Positions 24,945 through 33,489 of a DNA stretch of 43,994 nt are shown in pieces; position 1 is the stretch's first letter; every line of letters starts with the position of its first letter. The DNA is from Peptococcaceae bacterium. GTDB lineage: Bacteria > Bacillota > Peptococcia > DRI-13 > PHAD01. Both the position numbers and the translations under genes were made by a program. The notes beneath the pieces were generated by a model. That model did not search any database. It saw nothing but the letters and a program-made list of their open reading frames with translations, and was not told the origin of the DNA. The stretch is taken from NCBI GenBank assembly GCA_024655825.1, contig JANLFJ010000025.1:1-43994 (forward strand), in the 5' to 3' direction.

Positions 24945-25367
24945 TCAGATATGCATAATTCCCAGGCCCGATGTCTCGTGGTTGGTCATGGTATGCATGG
25001 CAAAATGCCCGTATATGGCAACAGCCAGCCATTTTTCATAGCGGACGGCGGCGATTTTCACCGCCATATTGGAAGAACTGGGTGCTCCTAGGAGCATCCC
25101 TTCCTTCGCCTCAATACAAGCATGAATAAGCGCGTGCATTTCTTCAGGCTGTTTATTAATCACGTTATTGTTCAGGCAGGCCCCTATTACGGCGGAGACG
25201 ATCTTTTGCTTCATTTCCGTCACGTTTCCGCCCGCCCCGGTAACGGCACAGGAATAGCCCTCTTCAAAAAGCCGTTTTTTTAAAGCGTCTTCTTCCGGTT
25301 TCGACGAGGTGAGCGCCAAAAAAAGCGCTTTCTTTCCTATGGAATGGAGTTTTTCTTCACTCATCAT
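24945..25367 (-). CDS. HutP-family RNA-binding antiterminator-like protein
   Basis: 140 residues, close to Bacillus subtilis HutP (148). The C-terminal half is recognisable: HALIHACIEAKEGMLLG, WLAVAIYG and an end reading NHETSGLGIMHI, against the HETFGVGINHI of HutP. HutP, with histidine and Mg, binds NAG triplets in mRNA and prevents termination before the histidine-use genes. No histidine genes are here; the next gene in the same direction encodes an OadG-type subunit, reached across a terminator-like hairpin. The ligand and target may therefore differ from HutP. Two adjacent ATG codons (25367 and 25364) are possible starts behind a weak AGGA. Confidence 0.82.
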   Translation of the reverse strand: MMSEEKLHSIGKKALFLALTSSKPEEDALKKRLFEEGYSCAVTGAGGNVTEMKQKIVSAVIGACLNNNVINKQPEEMHALIHACIEAKEGMLLGAPSSSNMAVKIAAVRYEKWLAVAIYGHFAMHTMTNHETSGLGIMHI

Positions 25368-25520
25368 TAATCCTGGTCCGCCAAAATTTGCGCCTGTTCA
25401 AATCCTTTTAGGATGCATTATACTCCAAATCAGTAATAAAGTAAAACAGATTTTTCTTCCCAACAACTTTTTGTCTTGCGGCCAAGGATCGATTTTAAGC
25501 CTTCAGGCTGTCTGATTCCA

Positions 25521-26342
25521 CTAAACCCTGTCCAGGGCTTCTCTCAAGCTTTTAATGTACGCGCAGGCCTCGTCAAGCACATGCTGCGGCTGTTCTTGAA
25601 CAAGGTGCAAATTTTTTTCAATTCTTTCAATGAGGGAACTGCCCACTATCACGCCGTCGGCGGCACTTCCCATGCGGGCGGCGCTTTCGGGGCCGGAAAC
25701 GCCGAATCCAACGGCCAGGGGCAGGTCCGTGCTGGCGCGGACCCTGGACAAAAACTCCTCCAATCCGCCGGGCATCTCTTTCCTGCTGCCTGTCACTCCT
25801 GTCACGGAAACGCAGTAAACGAACCCTCCCGCCAGTTTCGCGATTTTCTGCAGGCGCGCCGCGGTGCTGGTTGGAGCCGCCAGGAAGATGAGATCAATCC
25901 CTGCGCCGCTTGCAGCCCGTTTTAACGGCAGCGCTTCCTCCAGCGGCAGGTCCGGCACGATAAGCCCGCTTATTCCGGCCCCGGCAGCCTGGACGACAAA
26001 CCTTTCCGGGCCGGGACGGTAAATGGAGTTGTAGTAAGCCATGAACAACAGGGGTAGCCTGGCTTGCTGCCGGATGCGGCTTGCCGTCCTCATGACCTTT
26101 TCCAGGGTCACTCCTCCCGCCAGCGCGCGCTGGGAGGCTTTCTGGATGGTGGGGCCGTCCGCCACCGGGTCGGAATAGGGAATGCCCAGTTCGACCAGGT
26201 CGGCCCCGGCCTCCTCCAGGCCCAAAACCAGCTTTTCCGTAAATTCCAGCGAGGGGTCGCCGCAGGACACATAAGGGATCAGCGCCTTCCGGCCGTTTTT
26301 TTTCAGGTTTTCAAACGTTTGGGTGATCGGTGTCTTATTCAC
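25521..26342 (-). CDS. trpA: Tryptophan synthase alpha subunit
   Basis: 273 residues. Cleaves indole-3-glycerol phosphate to indole and glyceraldehyde 3-phosphate, passing indole to TrpB through the subunit tunnel. The catalytic Glu and Asp lie in [16 protein letters not shown] and the phosphate-binding [10 protein letters not shown] is present. The start overlaps the trpB stop by four bases (ATGA), so the subunits are translationally coupled. It is the last gene of the operon; only a weak 4-bp stem was seen downstream as possible terminator. Confidence 0.96.
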   Translation of the reverse strand: MNKTPITQTFENLKKNGRKALIPYVSCGDPSLEFTEKLVLGLEEAGADLVELGIPYSDPVADGPTIQKASQRALAGGVTLEKVMRTASRIRQQARLPLLFMAYYNSIYRPGPERFVVQAAGAGISGLIVPDLPLEEALPLKRAASGAGIDLIFLAAPTSTAARLQKIAKLAGGFVYCVSVTGVTGSRKEMPGGLEEFLSRVRASTDLPLAVGFGVSGPESAARMGSAADGVIVGSSLIERIEKNLHLVQEQPQHVLDEACAYIKSLREALDRV

Positions 26343-27526
26343 AGTCTCTCCCCCTTTTTCAGTTTGCTTACGGTTTCCACATCTTTGTCCCCGCGCCCCG
26401 ACAGGTTGACAACCACGATTTTTTCGGGTTCCAGGCCAGGCGCCAGCTTCATCACGTAGGCCAGGGCATGAGCGCTTTCCAGGGCCGGAATGATCCCTTC
26501 CAGGCGGGCCAGTGTTTCAAAAGCCGCCAGCGCTTCCCTGTCGGTAACGGCAACGTACTGGGCAAGGCCGCTTTCCTTATAATAACTGTGCTCGGGCCCA
26601 ACCCCCGGGTAATCGAGGCCGGCGGAAACGGAATGCGCCGGTATGACCTGGCCGTCTTCGTCCTGGAGAAGATAACTCAAGGCCCCATGCAGGACGCCTT
26701 TGCTGCCGGCGGTCAGGGCGGCGGCGTGCCGGCCGCTGTCAAGGCCGCATCCTCCAGCCTCCACCCCGATCTTTTTGACCTGGTCCGAACAGGCGAAGGG
26801 ATGGAAAATGCCCATGGCGTTGCTGCCGCCGCCCACGCAGGCTACCAGGTAGTCGGGCTGGCGGCCTTCCAGCTTCGCCAGCTGATTTTTCGTCTCTTCC
26901 CCGATCACGCTCTGAAAATCCCGCACCAGCCTGGGATAAGGATGTGGCCCCACCACCGAACCTATGCAGTAATAGGTGTCTTCAACATGGGCCACCCAGT
27001 ACCTCAGGGCCTCGTTTGTCGCGTCTTTCAGCGTGCCGGAACCGGAAGCCACCTCCACGACTTCGGCGCCCAGCAGCTTCATGCGAAAAACGTTCAGCGC
27101 CTGGCGCCTTGCGTCTTCCTCGCCCATGAAAACCAGGCATTCGCAGCCTAAAAGAGCCGCGGCGGTCGCCGTGGCCACTCCGTGCTGCCCGGCTCCCGTT
27201 TCGGCTATCACTTTCCTCTTGCCCATCTTTCTGGCCAGCAAGGTTTGCGCCAGGCTGTTATTAATCTTGTGCGATCCGGTGTGGTTAAGGTCTTCCCTTT
27301 TCAGGTAAATCCTGGCCCCACCCAGGTACTCTGTCAGCCTTTTGGCAAAATACAAAGGCGAAGGCCTCCCCGCGTAGGCTTCCAAGTAGTAGGCCAGTTC
27401 CTTCTGAAACTCGCCGTCTTTGGCCAGGCTTAAATAAGCCGCTTCCAGCTCCTCAAGAGCAGGCATCAGTGTTTCCGGGACAAACTGTCCCCCGAATTCG
27501 CCGAAATATTTATCAACCTTATTCAC
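26339..27526 (-). CDS. trpB: Tryptophan synthase beta subunit
   Basis: About 395 residues, a PLP enzyme condensing indole with serine. The PLP lysine is in HTGSHKINN, the phosphate cup in [10 protein letters not shown], and [13 protein letters not shown] marks the N-terminus. I place the start at GTG 27526, with GAGGAGG upstream; the frame remains open for 16 more codons into trpF without similarity. The start overlaps the trpF stop by 8 bases and the stop overlaps the trpA start, indicating coupled translation. It is the standard TrpB1 type that works with TrpA. Confidence 0.96.
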   Translation of the reverse strand: MNKVDKYFGEFGGQFVPETLMPALEELEAAYLSLAKDGEFQKELAYYLEAYAGRPSPLYFAKRLTEYLGGARIYLKREDLNHTGSHKINNSLAQTLLARKMGKRKVIAETGAGQHGVATATAAALLGCECLVFMGEEDARRQALNVFRMKLLGAEVVEVASGSGTLKDATNEALRYWVAHVEDTYYCIGSVVGPHPYPRLVRDFQSVIGEETKNQLAKLEGRQPDYLVACVGGGSNAMGIFHPFACSDQVKKIGVEAGGCGLDSGRHAAALTAGSKGVLHGALSYLLQDEDGQVIPAHSVSAGLDYPGVGPEHSYYKESGLAQYVAVTDREALAAFETLARLEGIIPALESAHALAYVMKLAPGLEPEKIVVVNLSGRGDKDVETVSKLKKGERL

Positions 27527-28154
27527 CTGCAGCCCTCCTCGCCGCTTTGATAAACTGCACAATTTTACCGGCATCTTTTATCCCGGGCTCCTTTTCCACC
27601 CCGCTGCTCACATCAACGCCAAAAAAACAGCCCATCCGGACGGCCCGGCCCACGTTGCCGGGCGTCAGTCCTCCCGCCACAATAAGCGGCGTCCCTTTCC
27701 AGTCATAATCCAGCGCGGCTTCCCAGGGAAACGTCATCCCCGTGCCGCCGCTTTTCCCGGGAACATAAGCATCAAGCAGGACCCTGTCGGCCGCTCCCTT
27801 TAGTATGTATTCCCCTATGGCGGCGCCGTCCAGTTTAGCGCGAACGGAAAATGCTTTAATCACCTGGTAACCTGGAAAACCAAGACAGTACTCCGGGGAC
27901 TCGCCGCCGTGGAACTGGAGGCCTGTCAGCCTGCAGCAGCGCGCTATTTCCTCCACCAAGCCGGGAGCTTCGTTTACAAAAACCCCGATCTTTTCAACTC
28001 CAGGCGGCAGCATCCCGGCAATCTCCCTTGCCTTCTCCGGGTCGACCTTCCGCGGGCCGGGCGCAAAGACAAAGCCCACGGCATTGGCCCCTGCCGCCGC
28101 CGCTGCAACGGCGTCGCCAGGGTTGGTGATCCCGCATATTTTTACCCAAACCAC
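27519..28154 (-). CDS. trpF: Phosphoribosylanthranilate isomerase
   Basis: About 211 residues, a TIM-barrel isomerase turning N-(5-phosphoribosyl)anthranilate into the carboxyphenylamino-ribulose phosphate. VKICGIT near the N-terminus carries the catalytic Cys, the catalytic Asp is in LLDAY, and the phosphate loops [10 protein letters not shown] and GVDVSSGVE are intact. The likely start is GTG 28154, five bases after the trpC stop, with GGAAGG nine bases upstream; an earlier GTG at 28181 inside trpC is less likely. The C-terminus overlaps trpB by 8 bases. Confidence 0.94.
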   Translation of the reverse strand: MVWVKICGITNPGDAVAAAAAGANAVGFVFAPGPRKVDPEKAREIAGMLPPGVEKIGVFVNEAPGLVEEIARCCRLTGLQFHGGESPEYCLGFPGYQVIKAFSVRAKLDGAAIGEYILKGAADRVLLDAYVPGKSGGTGMTFPWEAALDYDWKGTPLIVAGGLTPGNVGRAVRMGCFFGVDVSSGVEKEPGIKDAGKIVQFIKAARRAAGE

Positions 28155-28158
28155 AGTT

Positions 28159-28932
28159 TCACAACCTTCCCGCAATTTCACGCGTTTTTTGAGCCATGTC
28201 TGCGCTGGTCACCAGGGCCTCGCCCACCAGGACGGCATCCACGCCGGCCTGGGCCAGGAGCTTGATGTCCGCGGCGCTTGAAATGCCGCTTTCACTGACT
28301 AACAGGCAGGTATCCGGTACAAGCTCCGCCAGTTCGAGGGTTGTGTTCAAATCCGTCCTGAAGGTCCGCAGATCCCGGTTATTTATACCTACAACAACCG
28401 CTCCGGCTTCGAGCGACATTTCCAGTTCCCGGCGGGTATGCGCTTCAACCAGGACATCCAGTTCAAGCTCGCGAGCCAGGCGAAGCAGTGAAACCAGTTC
28501 TCTTCTTGGCAGCACGGCCGCGATTAATAAAACGGCGTCCGCGCCAAAAAGGCAAGACTCCCAGACCTGGTAAGCGTCGATGATAAAATCTTTACGCAGC
28601 AAGGGCAGTGGAACCGCCGCCCCGACTTGTTCCAGGTGGGCCAGGCTGCCCTGGAAAAAACGCTCGTCAGTCAGGACGGATACGGCTGCAGCGCCGTTTT
28701 GATGATAGCACGCCGCAATCCCGGCAGGGTCAAAGTCACGGCAGAGCAAGCCTTTAGAAGGCGAAGCCCTCTTGACCTCGGCGATAAGGCTGACCCCCTC
28801 TTTTTCCAGGCTTTCCTTAAACCCCCGCCTCTTTTTGAAAACCACCTTCTTCTCAAGTTCGGCAAGCGGGAACAGTTCCTTATGCCTGGCCACTTCTGCT
28901 TGTTTAAAGGCGATGATCTCGTCCAGGATCAT
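28159..28932 (-). CDS. trpC: Indole-3-glycerol phosphate synthase
   Basis: About 257 residues. Closes the indole ring by decarboxylating cyclisation. LIAEVKRASPSKG holds the essential lysine, RKDFI and INNRDL are the further active-site strands, and SESGI the phosphate site. ATG 28932 after AGGCGG is preferred to a GTG three codons upstream. It stands between trpD (12 bases away) and trpF. It is a separate protein, not fused to TrpF as in enteric bacteria. Confidence 0.95.
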   Translation of the reverse strand: MILDEIIAFKQAEVARHKELFPLAELEKKVVFKKRRGFKESLEKEGVSLIAEVKRASPSKGLLCRDFDPAGIAACYHQNGAAAVSVLTDERFFQGSLAHLEQVGAAVPLPLLRKDFIIDAYQVWESCLFGADAVLLIAAVLPRRELVSLLRLARELELDVLVEAHTRRELEMSLEAGAVVVGINNRDLRTFRTDLNTTLELAELVPDTCLLVSESGISSAADIKLLAQAGVDAVLVGEALVTSADMAQKTREIAGRL

Positions 28933-28944
28933 GCTCTGCACCGC

Positions 28945-29988
28945 CTAGCAGGGAAGAGGGGCTGCCGAGCCGGTCCCGCCGGTGGCCGCAACAAGCTGCT
29001 CCAATTTTTCCAGGGCTTTTCCCGAGTCAATGCTCTCCCCGGCAGCCCTGACCCCCTCCGGAAGGTCCCGGACCACCCCGCTTGCCGCCAGGGCCGCCGC
29101 GGCATTGAGCAGCACTATGTCCCGATGAGGACCTTTTTCTCCACTCAAAACACGGCGCGTGATCCCGGCGTTTTCCCTGGCGTCTCCTCCCTGCAGCTGT
29201 CTGAGGGTTGCCCTGGTAAACCCCAGTTCCTCCGGGTGGATGTAAAACGTCTTAATGCTGCCGTTGTTCAAGCAGCTCACCTTCGTCGGTCCCGTATTGG
29301 AAATCTCGTCCAGACCGCCGTCCCCGTGGACGACGTAGGCGCTTTTTACGCCCAGCCGCTCCAGGACGCGGGCCATCACCTCCGTCAGGCCGGGTTCATA
29401 AACACCAAGCACCTGAACATTGGCCCGGGCGGGGTTAGTCAGCGGTCCCAGGATGTTGAAAATGCTGCGAATCCCTATTTCCTTTCTCGGCCCGCTGGCG
29501 TGTTTCATGGCCACATGAAAAACAGGCGCGTACAGGAAACCTATCCCTATCCGGTCCAGGATGGACATCACTTCACCGGGCAAAAGGTCCAGTTTCACAC
29601 CGAGCGCCTCCAGCAAATCGGCGCTCCCGCTTTTACTGGAAACCGAACGGTTCCCATGCTTGGCCACCGGAACCCCCGCTCCCGCCACCACAAAAGCAGC
29701 GGTGGTGGATACATTGAAAGTCCCGCTGCAATCGCCTCCCGTGCCGCATGTATCGACAAGCAGCGAATGCCGGCAAGAAAAGGAAAGGCTTTTTTCCCTC
29801 ATGGCCTGGGCGCACCCCGAGATCTCCTCCACGGTCTCACCTTTCATTCTTAAAGCCGTAAGCAGGCTCCCTATCTGCGCGCCGGTTGCCTCCCCATTCA
29901 TAACCTGGAGCATGACCTGGCGCGCTTCCTGGAACTGGAGGTCCTCCCCGCTTACAATTTTACCAATCATCTCTTTCAACACACTCAA
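28945..29988 (-). CDS. trpD: Anthranilate phosphoribosyltransferase
   Basis: 347 residues, the full length of the family. Transfers phosphoribose from PRPP to anthranilate. The PRPP/Mg motif DTCGTGGD and the KHGNRSVSSKSGSADLLE segment are intact, as is the GPLTNPA loop. The start is probably TTG 29988 with AGGAGAGGAG upstream; a GTG two codons in is an alternative. The gap from trpG is 21 bases. It is not fused to TrpG. Confidence 0.95.
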   Translation of the reverse strand: MSVLKEMIGKIVSGEDLQFQEARQVMLQVMNGEATGAQIGSLLTALRMKGETVEEISGCAQAMREKSLSFSCRHSLLVDTCGTGGDCSGTFNVSTTAAFVVAGAGVPVAKHGNRSVSSKSGSADLLEALGVKLDLLPGEVMSILDRIGIGFLYAPVFHVAMKHASGPRKEIGIRSIFNILGPLTNPARANVQVLGVYEPGLTEVMARVLERLGVKSAYVVHGDGGLDEISNTGPTKVSCLNNGSIKTFYIHPEELGFTRATLRQLQGGDARENAGITRRVLSGEKGPHRDIVLLNAAAALAASGVVRDLPEGVRAAGESIDSGKALEKLEQLVAATGGTGSAAPLPC

Positions 29989-30009
29989 CTTTCTCCTCTC
30001 CTCTGGAAA

Positions 30010-30591
30010 CTATTGGCGCCGAACAGGCTGGACATCAAGAAAATTCCTTAGCATATCCAGGCCGTATTCCGTGCAGATCGACTCGGGATGGAACTGCACC
30101 CCGTAGGTGGGATGCTGTTTATGCTGCACCGCCATGATAATGCCGTCCTCCGTCCTGGCCGTGATCTCCAGGTCATTGGACCCGGCGTTTTCCCGCAAGA
30201 CCAGGGAATGGTAGCGGGTTACCCTTATTTCCCGGGGAATACCGGCAAACAGCCCTCTCCCTGTATGGCGAATGAGCGAGGTCTTGCCGTGAACGGGTTC
30301 GCCTGCCGGCTCAACGCGAAACCGGAAAACTTCGCCGATGCACTGGTGCCCTAGGCAAACCCCCAGGATGGGCACCTTCCCCGAAAAATGCCTCACCGCT
30401 TCGGTGCATATGCCCGCATCGGCGGGTGTTCCCGGTCCGGGAGAAAGGACGATCCTTTCGGGGCAAAGTTGCTCTATCTTTTTGACGTCTATCTGGTCGT
30501 TGCGCACCACCAGGACCTCCGCTCCCAAAATGCCGAAATACTGCACCAGGTTGTAAGTAAAGGAATCATAATTGTCGATAACCAGGATCAC
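30010..30591 (-). CDS. trpG: Anthranilate synthase glutamine amidotransferase subunit
   Basis: 193 residues, class I glutaminase delivering ammonia to TrpE. The catalytic Cys79 is in GVCLGHQCIG, the His/Glu pair in GVQFHPES, and the oxyanion strand is SPGPGTP. The start is GTG 30591, three bases after the trpE stop, with the ribosome site inside the trpE end. In some Firmicutes this subunit is shared with folate synthesis; its location inside the trp operon here points to a tryptophan role, though sharing cannot be excluded. Confidence 0.95.
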   Translation of the reverse strand: MILVIDNYDSFTYNLVQYFGILGAEVLVVRNDQIDVKKIEQLCPERIVLSPGPGTPADAGICTEAVRHFSGKVPILGVCLGHQCIGEVFRFRVEPAGEPVHGKTSLIRHTGRGLFAGIPREIRVTRYHSLVLRENAGSNDLEITARTEDGIIMAVQHKQHPTYGVQFHPESICTEYGLDMLRNFLDVQPVRRQ

Positions 30592-30594
30592 ATC

Positions 30595-32076
30595 TCATTC
30601 CCCCTTCCCGGCCGCCTGGATGGCCCTGAGCATGGCTTTCGCCTTGTTTTTGCATTCCAGGTCTTCTTTTTGGGGGTCGGAATCGGCTACTATCCCTGCC
30701 CCGGCCTGCGCATAGACCCGGTTCCCCTTGATCACGGCGGTCCGTATGGTAATGCAGGTGTCCATATCCCCGCTGTAGCCGAAATACCCCACCGCCCCGG
30801 CGTAAGGCCCTCTTGGGGTTTTTTCCAGTTCTTCTATTATTTCCATGGCCCTGATTTTCGGCGCCCCGGAGACAGTGCCGGCAGGAAAACAGGCCCGCAG
30901 CAGCTTAAAGCTGTTGACTCCCGGCGCCAGCGTTCCCCTGACCCTGGATACCAGGTGCATCACGTGGGAGTATTTTTCAATCTCCATGAATTTTTCCACC
31001 TTCACGCTGCCGTACTCGCAAACCCTCCCCAGGTCGTTGCGGCCCAGGTCAACCAGCATCAGGTGTTCAGCCTTTTCTTTTTCGTCACCGGCCAGTTCTT
31101 CTTCCAACCGGCGCTCCTCGGCATCATCTCTTCCCCGCGGCCGCGTGCCGGCAATGGGCCGGACCTCGGCCTCCCCCCCGCTTGCTTTGACCAGCACCTC
31201 CGGAGACGACCCCACCAGCTTGAGGTCATCCATCTCCAGAAAAAACATGTACGGGGAAGGATTGATCGCGCGCAGGCTGCGGTATATTTCGAGCGGCTCA
31301 CATTCCAGTTCCGTCATGTACCTCTGGGAAAGAACAACCTGGAAAATATCCCCGGCCCTGATGTATTCCTGGGCCTTTTTAACCATCTCCACAAATTCCC
31401 CGGCGGTCATGTTGGAGCTAACCCGGCATGGGCTGCCGGAAGGCCGGTTTTCGGGCCGGCCTGCTTCGCCTGTGCAAACCGGCCGGCGCAGCTTCTGGGC
31501 AATGCTTTTGATTCTCTGCACGGCCTGCTCGTAATCCTGCTCAGGATCGCCTGTGATCCTGGCGTTTGACACGACCTGGATAACCTGCCGCACATGGTCG
31601 TAAATTACCAGGGTGTCCGCAAACATAAACACGCAGTCGGGAAAATCCTCTTCACAGTTTTTGCCGGGAGGCAGCTTTTCAAAATAGCGGGCCATCCCGT
31701 ATCCCAGGTAGCCCACAGCGCCGCCGGAAAAACCGGCAAGACCCGGAACCCTGACGCTGCGGCTTTCCGCCATCAGCCCTTCCAATTCCCGCAAGGGGTC
31801 TTCAGTATGAAAAGAGGTTTCCCGGCCGTTTTCCAGCAGGGTGACCTTGCCGTTAACAGCCTTGAAAACAAGGCGCGGTTCGGCGCTTATAAAGGAGTAC
31901 CGGCCCACCTGGACGCCTCTTTCCACGCTCTCCAAAAGAAAGCTGTATGGACCCTCTCTAATCTTTAAGTAAATGGAGAGCGGGGTGTCAAACGACGCCG
32001 AATACTGGCAGAAGACCGGAACGACGCTCCCTTTCTCAGCCCTGCGCAGGAATTCTTCTTTGCTAAGAGCATCCAT
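30595..32076 (-). CDS. trpE: Anthranilate synthase component I
   Basis: 493 residues, first committed enzyme of tryptophan synthesis, chorismate to anthranilate. The chorismate-binding core is clear: PIAGTRPRG, LVDLGRNDLGRV and CFPAGTVSGAPKIRAMEII. An N-terminal SIYLKIREGPYSFLLESVE carries the LLES motif of the tryptophan feedback site. It is the first gene of trpEGDCFBA, preceded by a leader of about 228 bases holding a TRAP-like triplet array and an intrinsic terminator. The ATG has GAGGG upstream. Confidence 0.96.
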   Translation of the reverse strand: MDALSKEEFLRRAEKGSVVPVFCQYSASFDTPLSIYLKIREGPYSFLLESVERGVQVGRYSFISAEPRLVFKAVNGKVTLLENGRETSFHTEDPLRELEGLMAESRSVRVPGLAGFSGGAVGYLGYGMARYFEKLPPGKNCEEDFPDCVFMFADTLVIYDHVRQVIQVVSNARITGDPEQDYEQAVQRIKSIAQKLRRPVCTGEAGRPENRPSGSPCRVSSNMTAGEFVEMVKKAQEYIRAGDIFQVVLSQRYMTELECEPLEIYRSLRAINPSPYMFFLEMDDLKLVGSSPEVLVKASGGEAEVRPIAGTRPRGRDDAEERRLEEELAGDEKEKAEHLMLVDLGRNDLGRVCEYGSVKVEKFMEIEKYSHVMHLVSRVRGTLAPGVNSFKLLRACFPAGTVSGAPKIRAMEIIEELEKTPRGPYAGAVGYFGYSGDMDTCITIRTAVIKGNRVYAQAGAGIVADSDPQKEDLECKNKAKAMLRAIQAAGKGE

Positions 32077-32114
32077 TTCGATTCCCTCTTTCCTGGTAAG
32101 CGGTCAGCCCGGTG

Positions 32115-32149
32115 AAAAAAAATAATCCGGGACTGAACATCCTGGATTA
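32115..32149 (-). terminator. Attenuator terminator in the trp leader
   Basis: On the minus strand a stem of TAATCC-A-GGA with TCC-C-GGATTA (one mismatch, 7-base loop) is followed by eight T residues. It lies 39 bases before the trpE start and after the triplet array, exactly where a regulated terminator is expected. Confidence 0.85.
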
Positions 32150-32200
32150 CATTTAGCGAGAAACACTTATGGAGGAATCGGCGGACAGCGGTACGCAGTC

Positions 32201-32265
32201 CTCAAATCCCCGTAACTGGCCTTAACTCGTCTAAACTCATCTCAACTCAGCTCAGCTCACAACTG
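32201..32265 (-). promoter_or_regulatory. TRAP-type (NAG repeat) RNA-binding site in the trp leader
   Basis: In the leader RNA nine NAG triplets (five GAG, then UAG, GAG, AAG, CAG) follow each other at an exact 5-base pitch from 32258 down to 32216. A CAG lies just upstream (32265-32263) and a further GAG three periods downstream (32203-32201). TRAP (MtrB) binds eleven (G/U)AG triplets spaced by two to three bases, so the match is strong. The last GAG overlaps GGACTG (32201-32196), which can pair with CAGUCC in the terminator hairpin and so may be part of an antiterminator. Confidence 0.85.
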
Positions 32266-32310
32266 ATTGGCACTTACCAAATGATTTGTTTTGATTATGA
32301 TTTGGTATTG

Positions 32311-32340
32311 ATTATAAAACATCGCAGTCTTGCCTGTAAA
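32311..32340 (-). promoter_or_regulatory. Sigma-A promoter of the trp operon
   Basis: On the minus strand, TTTACA (32340-32335) and TATAAT (32316-32311) are 18 bases apart. Transcription would start near 32304, giving a leader of about 228 bases before trpE. Confidence 0.8.
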
Positions 32341-32498
32341 GTATAATATTAAAAAAATTTACTGCTATATTTTGCAAATTTTCCGGCTGTTTTTCAAAAA
32401 ACCATGCCTGGATAAACCCCCTTGCACCTTTCGCCCGGCTTGATTCATATAATGATGGTAGAGAAATAACAAACCTCACGAACTAAGGAGGCGTTGTC

Positions 32499-32660
32499 AT
32501 GGAAGGCTGGATTTGGGTAAAAAAAGAATACCGGGTTCCAAAACCGCCGGCTGAATACGCCAAAACATGCGACTGGATATACAGCTGCAGGCAGTTGTCA
32601 CCGCAAGAAAAAAGTACAGAGAAAACACTATTTGACGAAAAAAATGAAGAGCGAAAGTGA
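32499..32660 (+). CDS. Small 53-residue protein of unknown function
   Basis: A short gene with an excellent ribosome site (AAGGAGG, spacing nine) and its own terminator overlapping the stop codon. A TATAAT at 32448-32453 could be its -10; no good -35 was seen. The protein begins MEGWIWVKKEYRVPKPP, has three Trp, two Cys (24 and 30) and a charged C-terminal third. I do not recognise it. It is divergent from the trp operon promoter. It is the same length as anti-TRAP of Bacillus, but lacks the paired CxxC zinc motifs of that protein, so I do not call it anti-TRAP. Confidence 0.7.
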   Translation: MEGWIWVKKEYRVPKPPAEYAKTCDWIYSCRQLSPQEKSTEKTLFDEKNEERK

Positions 32661-32676
32661 TCGCTCTTCATTTTTT
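32645..32676 (+). terminator. Intrinsic terminator of the 53-codon gene
   Basis: A perfect 10-bp stem (TGAAGAGCGA / TCGCTCTTCA) with a 6-base loop is followed by six T residues. The left arm and loop contain the last codons and stop of the small gene. Confidence 0.92.
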
Positions 32677-32760
32677 GCAAAATTAATCTTTTTGAAAGCA
32701 AAACCGGGCTTTTTGTGTATAATATTGTCATAGAGAACCAGCAAAGCGAGTTGATAATTT

Positions 32761-33444
32761 ATGATCCCTCTTCGCGACAGTACCCGTTCCCGTTCTTTTC
32801 CCGTGATCACGGTCGCCTTGATCGCAATTAACCTGTACGTATATTACCTCCAGGACACAAGCACCCAGGCGGAGCTGGGAAGGTTCATTTCCCAGTACGC
32901 CCTTGTCCCCGCGCGGTTTACCGAACAACTGCGGCTCAATCCCCTGGCCGTCTTCTTCCATCACCCGCTGGTCACGTCAACTTTTCTCCACGGCAGCTGG
33001 TTTCACGTAATCTTCAACATGCTCTATCTCTGGATATTTGCCGACAACATCGAGGACCGGCTTGGGCGGCCGCGCTTTATCCTCTTTTATCTACTGGCCG
33101 GTATTGCCGGCAATCTTGCCCATATCCTGTTGAATCCCGGTTCACCAATCCCCCTGGTAGGGGCCAGCGGCGCCATAGCCGGCGTCCTGGGAGCCTATAT
33201 CATAACCTTCCCCAGGGCCAGGATTACATCGCTCCTTTTTATTTTCTTCTTTATAACGATCCGCGATATTCCCGCTATCTATTTTCTCCTGTTCTGGTTT
33301 TTGCTCCAGGTCATAAACGGCGTGGCAAGCCTTGGCATCATGGGAAACAACGTGGCTTACTGGGCGCATATAGGCGGCTTTCTTTCGGGAGTGGTTCTCA
33401 TGTTGATACTTAAAAAGAAAAATTCATGGCAGCCCCGGTTTTAA
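32761..33444 (+). CDS. Rhomboid-family intramembrane serine protease
   Basis: 227 residues with about six to seven membrane helices. The catalytic dyad is Ser136 in GASGA and His203 in AHIGGF; HGSWFHVIFNMLYLW (77-91) is the conserved helix-2 motif. It cleaves membrane-anchored proteins within the bilayer; the substrate cannot be predicted. The gene stands alone between a terminator and the RpiR-type regulator gene. A TATAAT at 32718-32723 may serve as -10. The ribosome site is weak, but the ATG is the only reasonable start for the family. Confidence 0.9.
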   Translation: MIPLRDSTRSRSFPVITVALIAINLYVYYLQDTSTQAELGRFISQYALVPARFTEQLRLNPLAVFFHHPLVTSTFLHGSWFHVIFNMLYLWIFADNIEDRLGRPRFILFYLLAGIAGNLAHILLNPGSPIPLVGASGAIAGVLGAYIITFPRARITSLLFIFFFITIRDIPAIYFLLFWFLLQVINGVASLGIMGNNVAYWAHIGGFLSGVVLMLILKKKNSWQPRF

Positions 33445-33489
33445 ACCGATAAGCGCATAATCATGATTTATTAAATTAGGAGCGCCAAT

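Noticed and set aside
25500-25520. Terminator of the trp operon after trpA
   Set aside because: Only a 4-bp stem (AGCC/GGCT) with a single short T tract; too weak to report as a terminator.
32077-32310. T-box riboswitch in the trp leader
   Set aside because: No AGGGTGGNACCGCG-type antiterminator motif is present; the triplet array explains the leader better.
32499-32660. Anti-TRAP (RtpA) as identity of the 53-residue protein
   Set aside because: Only the length agrees; it has two isolated cysteines instead of the CxxC pairs of the zinc-binding anti-TRAP.
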